Source: Corynebacterium atypicum (lineage in GTDB: Bacteria > Actinomycetota > Actinomycetes > Mycobacteriales > Mycobacteriaceae). Taken from it: a DNA stretch of 64,000 bases. Below are positions 54,757-63,009 of this stretch, in pieces. The translations under genes were made by a program, and so were the position numbers. How positions within the stretch are numbered: position 1 is the first letter of the stretch; every line of letters starts with the position of its first letter. The stretch spans positions 62,001-126,000 of the forward strand of contig NZ_CP008944.1 of assembly GCF_000732945.1 (NCBI RefSeq), written 5' to 3'. Below the pieces are notes generated by a model. The model was not told where the DNA came from. It made no database searches and worked only from the letters and a program-made list of their open reading frames with translations.

Positions 54757-54857
54757 GCGGACTGAACAGGCAGTTTGATTCCCCTGGGCGGCAGGGGTAT
54801 CGTTTCGTTCGTTGCACGGGAAGCCGGCAGATAGGTTGGCTCCCCTGGCAGCAGTTA

Positions 54858-54930
54858 GCGCCCGTGGCTCAACGGATAGAGCATCTGACTACGGATCAGA
54901 AGGTTGGGGGTTCGAATCCCTCCGGGCGCA
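54858..54930 (+). tRNA. tRNA-Arg (anticodon ACG), copy 2
   Basis: Identical over all 73 bases to the copy at 51305-51377, but with different flanks. It is followed by CTTTTTT, a likely simple U-run terminator, and then by the 22-bp tandem repeats. Confidence 0.96.
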
Positions 54931-54949
54931 CTTTTTTATGCCCGCCGCC

Positions 54950-55059
54950 GGGTTCTAACCTGGGCCGACCCGGGTTCTAACCTGGGCCGACCCGGGTTCT
55001 AACCTTGGCCAACCCGGGCTCTAGCCTCGGCCAACCCGGGCTCTAGCCTCGGCCAAGGC
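54950..55059. repeat. Five tandem copies of a 22-bp repeat
   Basis: Consensus GGGTTCTAACCTGGGCCGACCC; copies 1 and 2 are identical, copies 3-5 diverge stepwise (TTGGCCAACCC, then GGGCTCTAGCCTCGG). Each unit contains complementary GGGTT/AACC and GGGcc/ggCCC-type segments, so the array can fold. It lies between tRNA-Arg and tyrA and its last unit contains the tyrA stop codon (55043-55045). There are no spacers, so it is not a CRISPR. Confidence 0.92.
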
Positions 55060-56353
55060 AGATGCATGCGCCCGCAGCCTCTGCGGTTAGCAGGTCTTTT
55101 ACCCAGCCATTTTCTCCAGGGGCAATTGGCACAGTTCTACCCGCGTTGGTCGAGATCACGTGTTCGAAAGAGCCCGCCCTCTCGATGTCTGAGGGTGCGA
55201 TTGGGGGCCCTTCCGACGTCGTCCTCTCGACGAAGGGGAAGCGGCGGTAAGCCGCAAAACCGGCTTCCGCGAGCCGCGCAACGGACGGCTCCGAAGCGGT
55301 GTCTGTGTCGGTACGGGTGCCGGCGAGCTCGTTGCGGGCGCGGTTAAGCTCCGCGATCACCTCGTCGAGAACCGGCACCAGAGCCTCCGCATTCGTCTCG
55401 CACATGGCGCGGACCAGCGCCGGGGCGGTGCCTGCCACGCGAGTGCCGTCGCGAAAGCTTCCCGCTGCAAGCGAGCGGGCCAGCGCGCCACCGCGATCAC
55501 CGGTCACGGCGAGAGTTTCTGCCAAGATGTGGGGCAGATGGGAGATGCGGGCTACCGCGGCGTCGTGAACCGGGGCCTGAACAGGGAAGATGCGCGCCCC
55601 GGTGAGGCTTATGAGCGCCGCGGTTTCGGCCCAGAGGCTGGTCCAGGCGGCGATTTCCGGGGCGCTCAAGAAAACGGCAGGCTCGGCGGCGCGGGCCCCG
55701 GCTGTGTGAGCCTCGGCGGCGCGGGCCCCGGCGTAGCCGGCTTCAGCGGCGGCGCCTCCGCCGCAAGGCGCGGCCTGGGCTGCGTCGGTTGCGCCGGCCG
55801 CCTCGCCTTCGCGTGCAGCGCGCGACCGCTCGTTTTCCAGCCCGGCTACCTGGTCGAAGCCGATCACCCAGGGCGCCCCGGCGAATAGCCCCGCGCGCCC
55901 GGCCGACCACCCGGAAAAGGCGGTGCCCGCCATGGGGTGGGTGCCCACGTACCTAGCGGCCAGCCCGTATCGCCAGGCCAGGTCTAAGACGGGTTGTTTT
56001 ACAGAGACGACGTCAATAACCGCGCAGTTGGGGCACGCCGCGGCGATCTGGCGCAGGAGCGACTCGACTGCACCCATGGGCACGGCGATGACGATGAGTG
56101 CGCCCAGTTTGTCGGCTTGCTGGAGTGCCGTGGTGACGTCGCCGGAAGCGTCGAAGCCGTCAGCGCGCGCGGCGGCGGCTTGCTCGGGTGCGGCGTCGGC
56201 CCCGAAGGCGGGGACATCGCTGGCCACAAGGTCGCGTAGCAGTGAGCCGCCGATTAGTCCGAGCCCGATCACGCAGACGGGCCGGTGGGCTCGGCGGGTG
56301 TGCCCTGGGCTGGCGTTTACACGGTGCGAGATCACCTGACAAGCATGGCACAT
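55043..56353 (-). CDS. tyrA: Prephenate dehydrogenase TyrA
   Basis: 436 residues. The NAD fold starts VCVIGLGLIGGSLLRDL (about 25-41); VSVKQPVLD near 122 and the catalytic His in YVGTHPMAGTAFSG near 140 are diagnostic. It converts prephenate to 4-hydroxyphenylpyruvate (or arogenate to tyrosine). An Ala/Gly/Glu-rich insertion of about 55 residues with internal repeats (AGARAAEAHTAGARAAEPA) near 200-245 is unusual. The C-terminal residues CLGRG and the stop are encoded by the 22-bp repeat array. ATG 56353 is preferred over longer frames because it is divergent from the gene at 56373. Confidence 0.88.
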   Translation of the reverse strand: MCHACQVISHRVNASPGHTRRAHRPVCVIGLGLIGGSLLRDLVASDVPAFGADAAPEQAAAARADGFDASGDVTTALQQADKLGALIVIAVPMGAVESLLRQIAAACPNCAVIDVVSVKQPVLDLAWRYGLAARYVGTHPMAGTAFSGWSAGRAGLFAGAPWVIGFDQVAGLENERSRAAREGEAAGATDAAQAAPCGGGAAAEAGYAGARAAEAHTAGARAAEPAVFLSAPEIAAWTSLWAETAALISLTGARIFPVQAPVHDAAVARISHLPHILAETLAVTGDRGGALARSLAAGSFRDGTRVAGTAPALVRAMCETNAEALVPVLDEVIAELNRARNELAGTRTDTDTASEPSVARLAEAGFAAYRRFPFVERTTSEGPPIAPSDIERAGSFEHVISTNAGRTVPIAPGENGWVKDLLTAEAAGACICLGRG

Positions 56354-56372
56354 TCCGACTACCGTAGCGTCT

Positions 56373-56906
56373 ATGCAGTCCCAGACCACCGGTAGTGTGG
56401 ATGACCAGGGCGAAGACGAGTTTTTTGCCAATTTTGCGGTGACGGTGACCCTGGTGGATGGCCAGTGGCTGGTCCACGAGTTTGCTGATGACTTCACCGG
56501 TCTTGATGCTTCCTTGCGCGCGGTGCGCGCTCTGCGTTCGGAGGGGCCGGCGTTTGCCCTGTTGTGCGTGGATGATGACTACTTTTTGATCGTGCGCCCC
56601 TCGCCGACGCGCACGCGGCTGCTGCTTTCTGATGCCACCGCGGCGGTGGACGATGACATAGCGGCGGACGCCCTCGATGAGCTGGGCATTGAGGTGCCGG
56701 ATTTGAGCGATGATGAGCTCGAGGAGACGGATCCCTGGCCGGAGGGGGATTTTGACATCCTGGCGGATCTGGGGCTGGCGGAGCAGGTGATGGAGATCAT
56801 TGCCGACGACCCGGAGAGTTGGGCGAGCGAGCAGATTGTACGCATTGCCGAGGAGCTCGACTTTGTCGATGAGCTTTACGGCGCGGTGGACATTCCGAAC
56901 CGCTGA
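56373..56906 (+). CDS. tRNA adenosine deaminase-associated protein
   Basis: 177 residues, acidic, no membrane segments. FFANFAVTVTLVDGQWLVHE and FADDFTGLDASLRAVRALRS are typical of the actinobacterial family that sits next to tadA (Rv3753c type); the C-terminal half is a helical acidic domain (DLGLAEQVMEIIADDPESWA). It ends 9 bases before tadA. A partnership with TadA is inferred from this conserved linkage, not from a known mechanism. Confidence 0.88.
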   Translation: MQSQTTGSVDDQGEDEFFANFAVTVTLVDGQWLVHEFADDFTGLDASLRAVRALRSEGPAFALLCVDDDYFLIVRPSPTRTRLLLSDATAAVDDDIAADALDELGIEVPDLSDDELEETDPWPEGDFDILADLGLAEQVMEIIADDPESWASEQIVRIAEELDFVDELYGAVDIPNR

Positions 56907-56915
56907 GCTGGGATT

Positions 56916-57422
56916 ATGGTGGTTGAGGGCTCCGGGGACGCGCTGCCGCGGGCGAGGTTTCTGGTGCGCGCCGAGGCGCGCATGCGCCGTGCCTTGGAGG
57001 TTGCCGCGGCGACGCCGGCGGGTGATGTCCCGGTGGGCGCGGTGGTTTTTGCGCCCGACGGCCGGGAGTTGGCGAGTGCGACCAACAGGAGGGAGGCCGA
57101 TTGCGATCCGACGGCGCACGCGGAGGTGTTGGCGTTGCGGCAGGCGGCGCGGGTGTTCGGCGATGCGTGGCGGTTGCCGGGTTGTGAGCTGGTGGTGACG
57201 TTGGAGCCGTGCACGATGTGCGCGGGGGCGTTGACGAGCGCCCGTGTGGAGAGCCTTGTCTTTGGGGCGTTTGAACCGAAGACGGGCGCGGTGGGCTCGG
57301 CGCTCGATGCGGTGCGCGCGCCGGGCCGTGAGCTGGTCCCTGAGGTGCTGTCAGGGGTGCTAGCCAGGGAATGTGCCGAGCTACTGCAAGGTTTCTTCGA
57401 CGCGCTGCGGGAATCTCGGTAG
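56916..57422 (+). CDS. tadA: tRNA(adenine34) deaminase TadA
   Basis: 168 residues. The zinc site is HAEVLALRQA (His68, proton-shuttling Glu70) and EPCTMCAGAL (Cys99 and Cys102). It deaminates A34 to inosine in tRNA-Arg(ACG), the tRNA encoded twice in this window. It is co-transcribed with the associated-protein gene upstream. The N-terminus is slightly longer than in E. coli TadA. Confidence 0.92.
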   Translation: MVVEGSGDALPRARFLVRAEARMRRALEVAAATPAGDVPVGAVVFAPDGRELASATNRREADCDPTAHAEVLALRQAARVFGDAWRLPGCELVVTLEPCTMCAGALTSARVESLVFGAFEPKTGAVGSALDAVRAPGRELVPEVLSGVLARECAELLQGFFDALRESR

Positions 57423-57463
57423 ACTTATCCGAGTACACAAAGGTCGAGCAAAGGAGACTGCTT

Positions 57464-57667
57464 ATGGGTGACATTGAGAACAAGGCTGAGGAGTTCGCCG
57501 GAAAGGCCAAGGAGGCCGCCGGCGATGTGACTGACAACGATAGCCTGAAGGACGAGGGCAAGGCCGACCAGGTCACCTCGGACGTTAAGGAGAAGATCTC
57601 TGACGCAGGCGACGCCATCAAGGACAAGGCCAACGAGGTTATTGGCAAGTTCAAGGATGACGAGTAA
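57464..57667 (+). CDS. CsbD-family stress protein
   Basis: 67 residues, extremely hydrophilic and rich in Lys/Asp/Glu/Ala. The motif NKAEEFAGKAKEAAGDVTDN is the CsbD signature. AAAGGAG is placed 7 bases before the ATG. Family members are small, abundant general-stress proteins of unknown mechanism. It has its own start region 41 bases after tadA. Confidence 0.88.
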   Translation: MGDIENKAEEFAGKAKEAAGDVTDNDSLKDEGKADQVTSDVKEKISDAGDAIKDKANEVIGKFKDDE

Positions 57668-57742
57668 TCACGCTTGGGGTCTAAGCGGGCGCCTGGCCTG
57701 GTGATTTGAATTTTGGCCAGGTAGTCCATTAGCGTAACCGGC

Positions 57743-57833
57743 GGTGGCGTGTCCGAGCGGCCGAAGGTGATCGCCTCGAAAGCGATTGTCGGGTAATCCC
57801 CGACCGGGGGTTCGAATCCCCCCGCCACCGCCA
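57743..57833 (+). tRNA. tRNA-Ser (anticodon CGA)
   Basis: Acceptor GGTGGCG pairs with CGCCACC; anticodon stem ATCGC / GCGAT with CGA at 57777-57779; long variable arm TGTCGGGTAATCCCCGAC; T arm CGGGGGTTCGAATCCCCCC. CCA is encoded. Confidence 0.95.
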
Positions 57834-57842
57834 GCGTGAGAG

Positions 57843-57879
57843 CGCGCCGTGGGCCAGTTTCTGGCCGCGGCGCGTTTTT
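57843..57879 (+). terminator. Rho-independent terminator after tRNA-Ser(CGA)
   Basis: CGCGCCG / CGGCGCG outer stem with an inner GGCCAG-TTT-CTGGCC hairpin, followed by TTTTTCTTT. A textbook intrinsic terminator 10 bases past the tRNA. Confidence 0.93.
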
Positions 57880-58062
57880 CTTTGCCTCGAGGCGCAGATG
57901 CCCAGATAGCCAGATGGTTAGATGCCGGGATGTCTACCGCGGGCCCCGAGAGACTTACACTCAGTGTGCAACGAGGCGGTGGCGGGCGGCGATGCCGGTA
58001 AAGCCCCCGGGTAGACTTGCGCCATTGAAAGCTTAAACCGTGGATAGGGGAGCCGGAAGCGC

Positions 58063-60567
58063 GTGGCTGAATTACTGTTCAAGTTGGGCCGCTGGTCTTT
58101 TCGCCGCAAGTGGATCGTTGTCGCCGCTTGGCTGGTGATCCTCGCCGCGGTCGGTGGGCTGGCCGCGGGGCTGAGTAAGCCGTTTTCTAGCCAGTTTTCC
58201 ATCGGCGGGACGCCTTCGATCGAGGCGACGAAGCTGATGATGCAGAACTTCCCGGAGGCAGGCAACCCGGCCGACGCGGCGACGGTGAACCTGGTGTTTG
58301 CCACTAAGGACGGTTCCAAGCTCACTGAGCCTGCCAACAAAGAGGCCATCGACCAGGTGGTCGATCGGGTTGATGAGACCCTCGGCGACCAGATGCGTAA
58401 TACGCAGCGCTTTGGCAACCCGGTTGAGCTTTCGCCCAAGCTGGTGGACACGGTCTTTGAGATGATGTCTCAGCAGGGCCTGCCCGAGGAGACGGCCCGC
58501 GAGGACGCGGAGAACCTTGCGATGGTCTCGGCAGATGAGACCATCGCGTACACCACGTTTGATTTCGACGTCGACTCGGCGATGGAGGTCACCGACGAGC
58601 AGCGCGCCGCGGTCGCGGACGCGATGGAGCTGGGCCGCGAGGCCGGCTTGCAGGTGGAGGCCGGCGGCGCCGGCTACGGCGATCCGATCGCGGTGAAGGC
58701 TACGAGCGAGGTCGTGGGCCTGGCGGTGGCTTTTGCGGTGCTGGTGTTCACGTTCGGCTCGTTGATCGCGGCGGGATTGCCGCTGATTACCGCGGTGATC
58801 GGGGTAGGCATCGGCGTGCTGTCGATTCTGCTGTTGACTTCGGTGGTGGAGCTTAACGACGTCACGCCGACCTTGGCGATCATGATCGGGTTGGCCGTGG
58901 GCATCGATTACGCGCTGTTTATCTTGTCGCGGTACCGCGTGGAGCGCGCCCGGATGAGCGCCGCGGACGCTGCCGGAATGGCGGTGGGCACGGCGGGCAG
59001 CGCCGTGGTCTTTGCCGGGGCGACCGTGATTATCGCGCTGGCGGCGTTGACGGTCGCGGGCATCGAGTTTCTCTCTTGGATGGGCCTGTTGGCCGCGTTG
59101 ACCGTGTTCGTTGCGATGTTGGTGGCGCTCACGTTGATTCCGGCGCTGCTGGGCATCTTCGGTGACCGCGCCTTTGGGGCGAAGGTGCCGGGTATCGCGG
59201 GCAACAAGCGCCGTAATGGCCAGTGGCCGAAGCGTTTCCGCCAGGGCATGACGATGGGCCGGCGGTGGGTGCACTTTGTGCACCGTGTGCCGGCGTTGTG
59301 CCTGGCGGTGGTGGTCATCGGCTTGGGGCTGTTGTCCGCGCCGGTGTTGCGTCTGGAGATGGCGCTGCCCTCGGATACGACGGGAAACGTCGATACGACG
59401 CAGCGAAAGGCCGCGGATCTGATGGCGGAGGGCTTCGGCGACGGCGTCAACGCGCCGCTGCTTTTCATTGTCGATGCCCACGGGGTAGACCCGGAGGCAT
59501 CGGCGTTGGCGCCGCTGGTAGATGCGCAGCGCGCGGAGGCCGAGGCCGCTGCCGAGGAACCATCCGGCGAGGCCGCTGCCGAGGGGCCGGGAGGGGCGTC
59601 GGAAAGCGTGCCTGACGCGGCGGGTGAGTTTGACGAGCAACAGGCGGCGGCGATGGCGTCGTTTATGTACACCGTGGACAAGATCGACGGTATGGCCGAG
59701 GTCAAGAACGCGCAGATCGCTGGCGTGAACGAGGACGCGACCGCGGCGCAGGTGCTGATCACGCCGTATACGGGCCCGGAGGAGCAGGAGACGGTCGAGC
59801 TTTCGCACGCGCTGCGGGAGCGGGCCGCGGAGATCGAAGCTGCCACGGGCACCACGGTGGGCATGACCGGGTTGACTGCGGTGCAGATGGACATCACCGA
59901 GGAGCTGGGCCACGCGATGCCGCTCTATCTTTCCATCGTTGTGGGCCTGGCCATCGTGCTGCTGCTGTTGGTGTTCCGCTCGATTATGGTGCCGGTGGTC
60001 GCGGGCCTGGGCTTCTTGCTCTCGGTGGGGGCGGCCTTTGGCGTGACGGTGCTGTTCTGGCAGGAGGGCCTGTGGGGCTTCGTCAGCTCGCCGGGCCCGC
60101 TGATTTCCTTCATGCCAATCTTCCTGATCGGCGTGACGTTCGGCCTGGCGATGGACTACCAGGTGTTCCTGGTCAGCCGGATGCGCGAGCACTACACGCA
60201 CAACCAGGGCAGATCTCGAGAGGGCTCGAAGTTCAACGGCGTGGAGGAGTCCGTGGTGGAGGGGTTCTCCGCGGGCGCTCGGGTAGTCACGGCCGCGGCG
60301 CTGATCATGATCGCGGTGTTCGTGGCGTTTATCGATCAGCCGCTGCCGTTCATCCAGATCTTCGGGTTTGCGCTGGGCGCCGGCATCCTCTTCGACGCGT
60401 TCTTTGTACGGATGACGTTGGTGCCGGCCACGATGTTCCTGATGGGTCGGGCCACCTGGTGGATGCCGAAGTGGCTGGACAAAGTGTTGCCGAGCCTGGA
60501 CGTGGAGGGCAACAAGCTCGAGGAGGACGTGCAGGCCGGGCTGATCGGCGGCGATCCGAGGGATTAG
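58063..60567 (+). CDS. MMPL-family (RND superfamily) exporter
   Basis: 834 residues from GTG 58063. Two repeats, each with one helix, a large extracellular domain and a five-helix bundle: helix 1 near 18-37, helices 2-6 near 210-370, helix 7 near 400, helices 8-12 near 620-800. Proton-relay Asp-Tyr pairs are in GLAVGIDYALFILSRYR and GLAMDYQVFLVSRMR. A Glu/Ala/Pro repeat (AEAAAEEPSGEAAAEGPGG) extends the second loop. Relatives export lipids such as trehalose monocorynomycolate in corynebacteria; the substrate here is not determined, and no lipid gene is adjacent. Confidence 0.9.
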   Translation: MAELLFKLGRWSFRRKWIVVAAWLVILAAVGGLAAGLSKPFSSQFSIGGTPSIEATKLMMQNFPEAGNPADAATVNLVFATKDGSKLTEPANKEAIDQVVDRVDETLGDQMRNTQRFGNPVELSPKLVDTVFEMMSQQGLPEETAREDAENLAMVSADETIAYTTFDFDVDSAMEVTDEQRAAVADAMELGREAGLQVEAGGAGYGDPIAVKATSEVVGLAVAFAVLVFTFGSLIAAGLPLITAVIGVGIGVLSILLLTSVVELNDVTPTLAIMIGLAVGIDYALFILSRYRVERARMSAADAAGMAVGTAGSAVVFAGATVIIALAALTVAGIEFLSWMGLLAALTVFVAMLVALTLIPALLGIFGDRAFGAKVPGIAGNKRRNGQWPKRFRQGMTMGRRWVHFVHRVPALCLAVVVIGLGLLSAPVLRLEMALPSDTTGNVDTTQRKAADLMAEGFGDGVNAPLLFIVDAHGVDPEASALAPLVDAQRAEAEAAAEEPSGEAAAEGPGGASESVPDAAGEFDEQQAAAMASFMYTVDKIDGMAEVKNAQIAGVNEDATAAQVLITPYTGPEEQETVELSHALRERAAEIEAATGTTVGMTGLTAVQMDITEELGHAMPLYLSIVVGLAIVLLLLVFRSIMVPVVAGLGFLLSVGAAFGVTVLFWQEGLWGFVSSPGPLISFMPIFLIGVTFGLAMDYQVFLVSRMREHYTHNQGRSREGSKFNGVEESVVEGFSAGARVVTAAALIMIAVFVAFIDQPLPFIQIFGFALGAGILFDAFFVRMTLVPATMFLMGRATWWMPKWLDKVLPSLDVEGNKLEEDVQAGLIGGDPRD

Positions 60568-60949
60568 CCGCCGGGCGGGGCTGGGCCCTGGGATCTCAGG
60601 TTTCTAGGTTGGGTGGCGTGGCCGGCTGAGGCTTGAGATCTGTGCCCGGCGCGGGTGCACTGCGGGGTGGCGTACCCCCGGAAGAGGGGGATCGGGGTCG
60701 AAAGGGGGCGTTCAGTTCGGGGCCGTGTGGTGCGTAGCCATTCGGTTGGGGTGCGCCGACAAAAGATGGGAGCTACCTGCCATTTTGCTAGGGGTAGGAA
60801 TAATTGTTGGGGTATGGAGGCGGCCCTGATGGGAAATGGTGGCTGAAGTCTCGGCGTGAGCTTGCCTGTCCGGAGTGCAAGAAGTGAAGGCCATTTAGTT
60901 ACTCATAAAAAGTGAAAATCGGTTACTTTATACGGATTGCGTCAACGAT

Positions 60950-60977
60950 GCACGTTTTGCCGATCGGTAAAACGTGC
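60950..60977. promoter_or_regulatory. 28-bp near-perfect palindrome
   Basis: GCACGTTTTGCCGATCGGTAAAACGTGC in two halves: 13 of 14 pairs are complementary, centre GATC. There is no following U-run. It is placed about 20 bases before the G10 tract and 310 bases before the pilin start, fitting a dimeric repressor or activator site, or less likely a recombinase site. (Ends given by coordinates; key arms are GCACGTTTT and AAAACGTGC.). Confidence 0.75.
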
Positions 60978-60998
60978 AGGTAGATGCAACCAAAATTC

Positions 60999-61008
60999 GG
61001 GGGGGGGG
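60999..61008. repeat. Homopolymeric run of ten G
   Basis: Ten G in a row, the longest homopolymer seen in the window, within the AT-rich control region upstream of the shaft pilin. Runs of this length slip during replication and are a known source of ON/OFF promoter phase variation in other bacteria. Whether it lies within a promoter here is not known. Confidence 0.9.
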
Positions 61009-61290
61009 TCTAAGAAATCGACACTTTTCCGGTATAGCATAACATGCATCTAAATATACATTGCGTAAGGTCGACTCTGGCCGAAGTGTAAAAATTTACT
61101 GCCTGGAAACGTGAAGTACCCTGGCAACGGCCTTGAAGGAGTTATGTGTCGCTGATAATATCTCGCTTGTGCAGTAATAAATCGGGTGTGGCTCTGAATA
61201 AGACGTGTGTCCGGTTATGCACATTGTATGTCCCAGTTTCCGCCAATCCCCTGATCGCAGCGGTGGTTGGCTCCGTAGACGAGGAAGAAA

Positions 61291-62846
61291 ATGAACGTCT
61301 TTAAGAAAGCGCTGGTTGCCACGGTGGCGTCAGCCTTCGTCGTCAGTGGCGGAGGCGTCATGGCGACCGCGCAGCCGGCCGGCAATCCAGCCACGAACGC
61401 GCAGGCAGCGGCAGCATCCATCGATGCGTCGCGCACCGCCACGTTGCACATCCACAAGTACAGTGGCGACCCCGTGCCAGGCGCTCAAAACAACGGCCTC
61501 GAGCAGACGGTGACTGGACAGCGTGACCCACTGGCGGGTGCTCAATTCCGTATTGAGCGGGTGACCAACGTCGATCTGACAACCGCAGCAGGCTGGCTGC
61601 AAGCCGAGCAGATTGCGAAGAACGCTGAAGGTGCACCCACTCCCACCTTCGGCGAGGGTCAGTCAGTCACCACCGATCAGAACGGTGCGGCGACCGTCAA
61701 CAACCTTCCGTTGGGTCTCTACCGAGTTACCGAGGTAGCAGCACCAGCTCGACACACCAAGGCCGAGCCCTTCTTTGTGACGCTTCCGCTGACGCACCCG
61801 CAGGAGCGCAACGCCTGGCTCTATGACGTTCACGTCTATCCGAAGAACAAGAAGGACGATCGCCCGCTGACCAAGACAGTGGCGGACGCGAACAAGAACG
61901 CCGGTGACGTGATTGACTACCGCCTTTCTTCTCCGATCCCGGATTATGAGAGGCTCGCTCGCTTCCAGATTCAGGACGTCTATCCGCAGGATCGCCTGGA
62001 ATTCCCCGACCAGGGCCAGGAAGGTCGCAAGGTTGAGGTCACCGCTGGCGGCACCACCATGACCGAGGGCACTGACTACGTGGTTACTGACAACGCGCCT
62101 CAGCCCGGCCGCCTGACCATCGCGTTTACCCGGGCGGGCCTGGACAAGTTGGACGCCCTGCCGCGAGGTGAGAATCCTGACCAGCGCCAGGTGAACGTGG
62201 TCTTGAGCTTCCGCGTTAAGGAAGTCACGGGTGAGACCTTGGGCCCGATCGAGAACACCTTCAACGTGGTCGAGAATCCGGACGGCGATCCGTCGGTCCC
62301 ACCGAACACTCCGCCGGAAACTCCGGCCAATCCGCCGGCGAACCCGCCGACGCCTGAGGAGACGCCGAAGACCTACCACGGCAACGTGAGGGTAATCAAG
62401 AAGAACAGCGGAGATGAAAACCTGGCGGGAGTTGAGTTCGATGTCTTCCGCTGCAATGACGCCAACAGCCTGCAAGGCGACGCGATCAAGAGGTCACTAC
62501 CGGAGAAAACGGTGAAGCGCTGATTCAGGGCCTGCACGTTAACGACTTTGTCGATGGCGCTGCCGGCACGTCGACACCGTCTGGCTACTGCTTGGTGGAG
62601 ACGAAGTCCCCCGAAGGCTACGAGCTGCAGCCCGGGCCGATCTACTTCCAGGTGCTCCGCGGAAGCGGGGATGTAGACACTGTGGCTCTGGTCAGCCAAA
62701 CCGTGACCGACGTTCCCAACAACGGCGGCTTCAACCTGCCGCTGACGGGTGGCAACGGCGTCTGGCTGATCCTGGCCGTCGGCGGTCTGCTGGTGGTCAT
62801 GGGTGGCGGCTACTACTACGTGGCTAAGCGCCGCGAGACGGCCTAG
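61291..62846 (+). pseudogene. Shaft pilin (SpaA/SpaH type), LPLTG, disrupted by a one-base frameshift
   Basis: The first frame gives a signal peptide (cleavage near ATAQPA), the pilin motif WLYDVHVYPK with the linking Lys185, several CnaB-type Ig domains and a Pro-rich spacer (about 345-370), then stops after KTVKR at 62523. In another frame the protein continues VTTGENGEALIQGL, the E-box GYCLVETKSPEGYEL, the sorting signal LPLTGG, a membrane helix and a KRRE tail to 62846. One missing G near 62492 (AGGTC for AGGGTC) explains this and restores 518 residues. Sortase polymerises such pilins covalently through Lys185 and the LPxTG threonine. Without the C-terminus the product would be secreted and not polymerised. 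Confidence 0.9.
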
Positions 62847-62858
62847 CCCTACGGGTAA

Positions 62859-62888
62859 CTCCACGCCCGCCTAGCCCGGGGCGTGGAG
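62859..62888 (+). promoter_or_regulatory. Hairpin between the pilin and sortase genes
   Basis: CTCCACGCCC pairs with GGGCGTGGAG (10 bp) around a 10-base loop, 12 bases after the pilin stop. There is no U-run. It could stabilise the pilin mRNA or cause partial termination, giving more pilin than sortase. Confidence 0.55.
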
Positions 62889-63009
62889 GGTCAGCAACGC
62901 ATTGCTGGCCCGCGTCGGAAGTTGTTGCCCGGGGCATAAGCCTCGGGTCGCCCGCTGGCTTCCCGCGTGGGCCTAAGACCAGGTTTGACGGAAAAGGAGC
63001 ACGGACACC

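Larger units (their letters stand above)
60568..61290. other. AT-rich 720-bp control region of the pilus locus
   Basis: No gene is supported. From about 60890 the DNA is clearly richer in A and T than its surroundings. It holds a 28-bp palindrome (60950-60977), ten consecutive G (60999-61008), candidate -10 elements such as TATAGC and TATAAC-like sequence around 61030-61045, and a GAGGAAG ribosome binding site before the pilin ATG. The first 300 bases after the MMPL gene are plain GC-rich spacer. Confidence 0.65.

Noticed and set aside
51305..54930. tRNA-Arg copies as att sites of an integrated element
   Set aside because: The segment holds mgtE and a normal transporter, no integrase or phage genes, and both copies are complete tRNA genes.
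54950..55059. CRISPR array
   Set aside because: The 22-bp units are contiguous, without spacers, and no cas gene is nearby.
58072..60201. 709-residue open frame opposite the MMPL gene
   Set aside because: His/Arg/Gln-rich antisense shadow typical of high-GC DNA; no domain and the sense strand encodes a clear RND protein.
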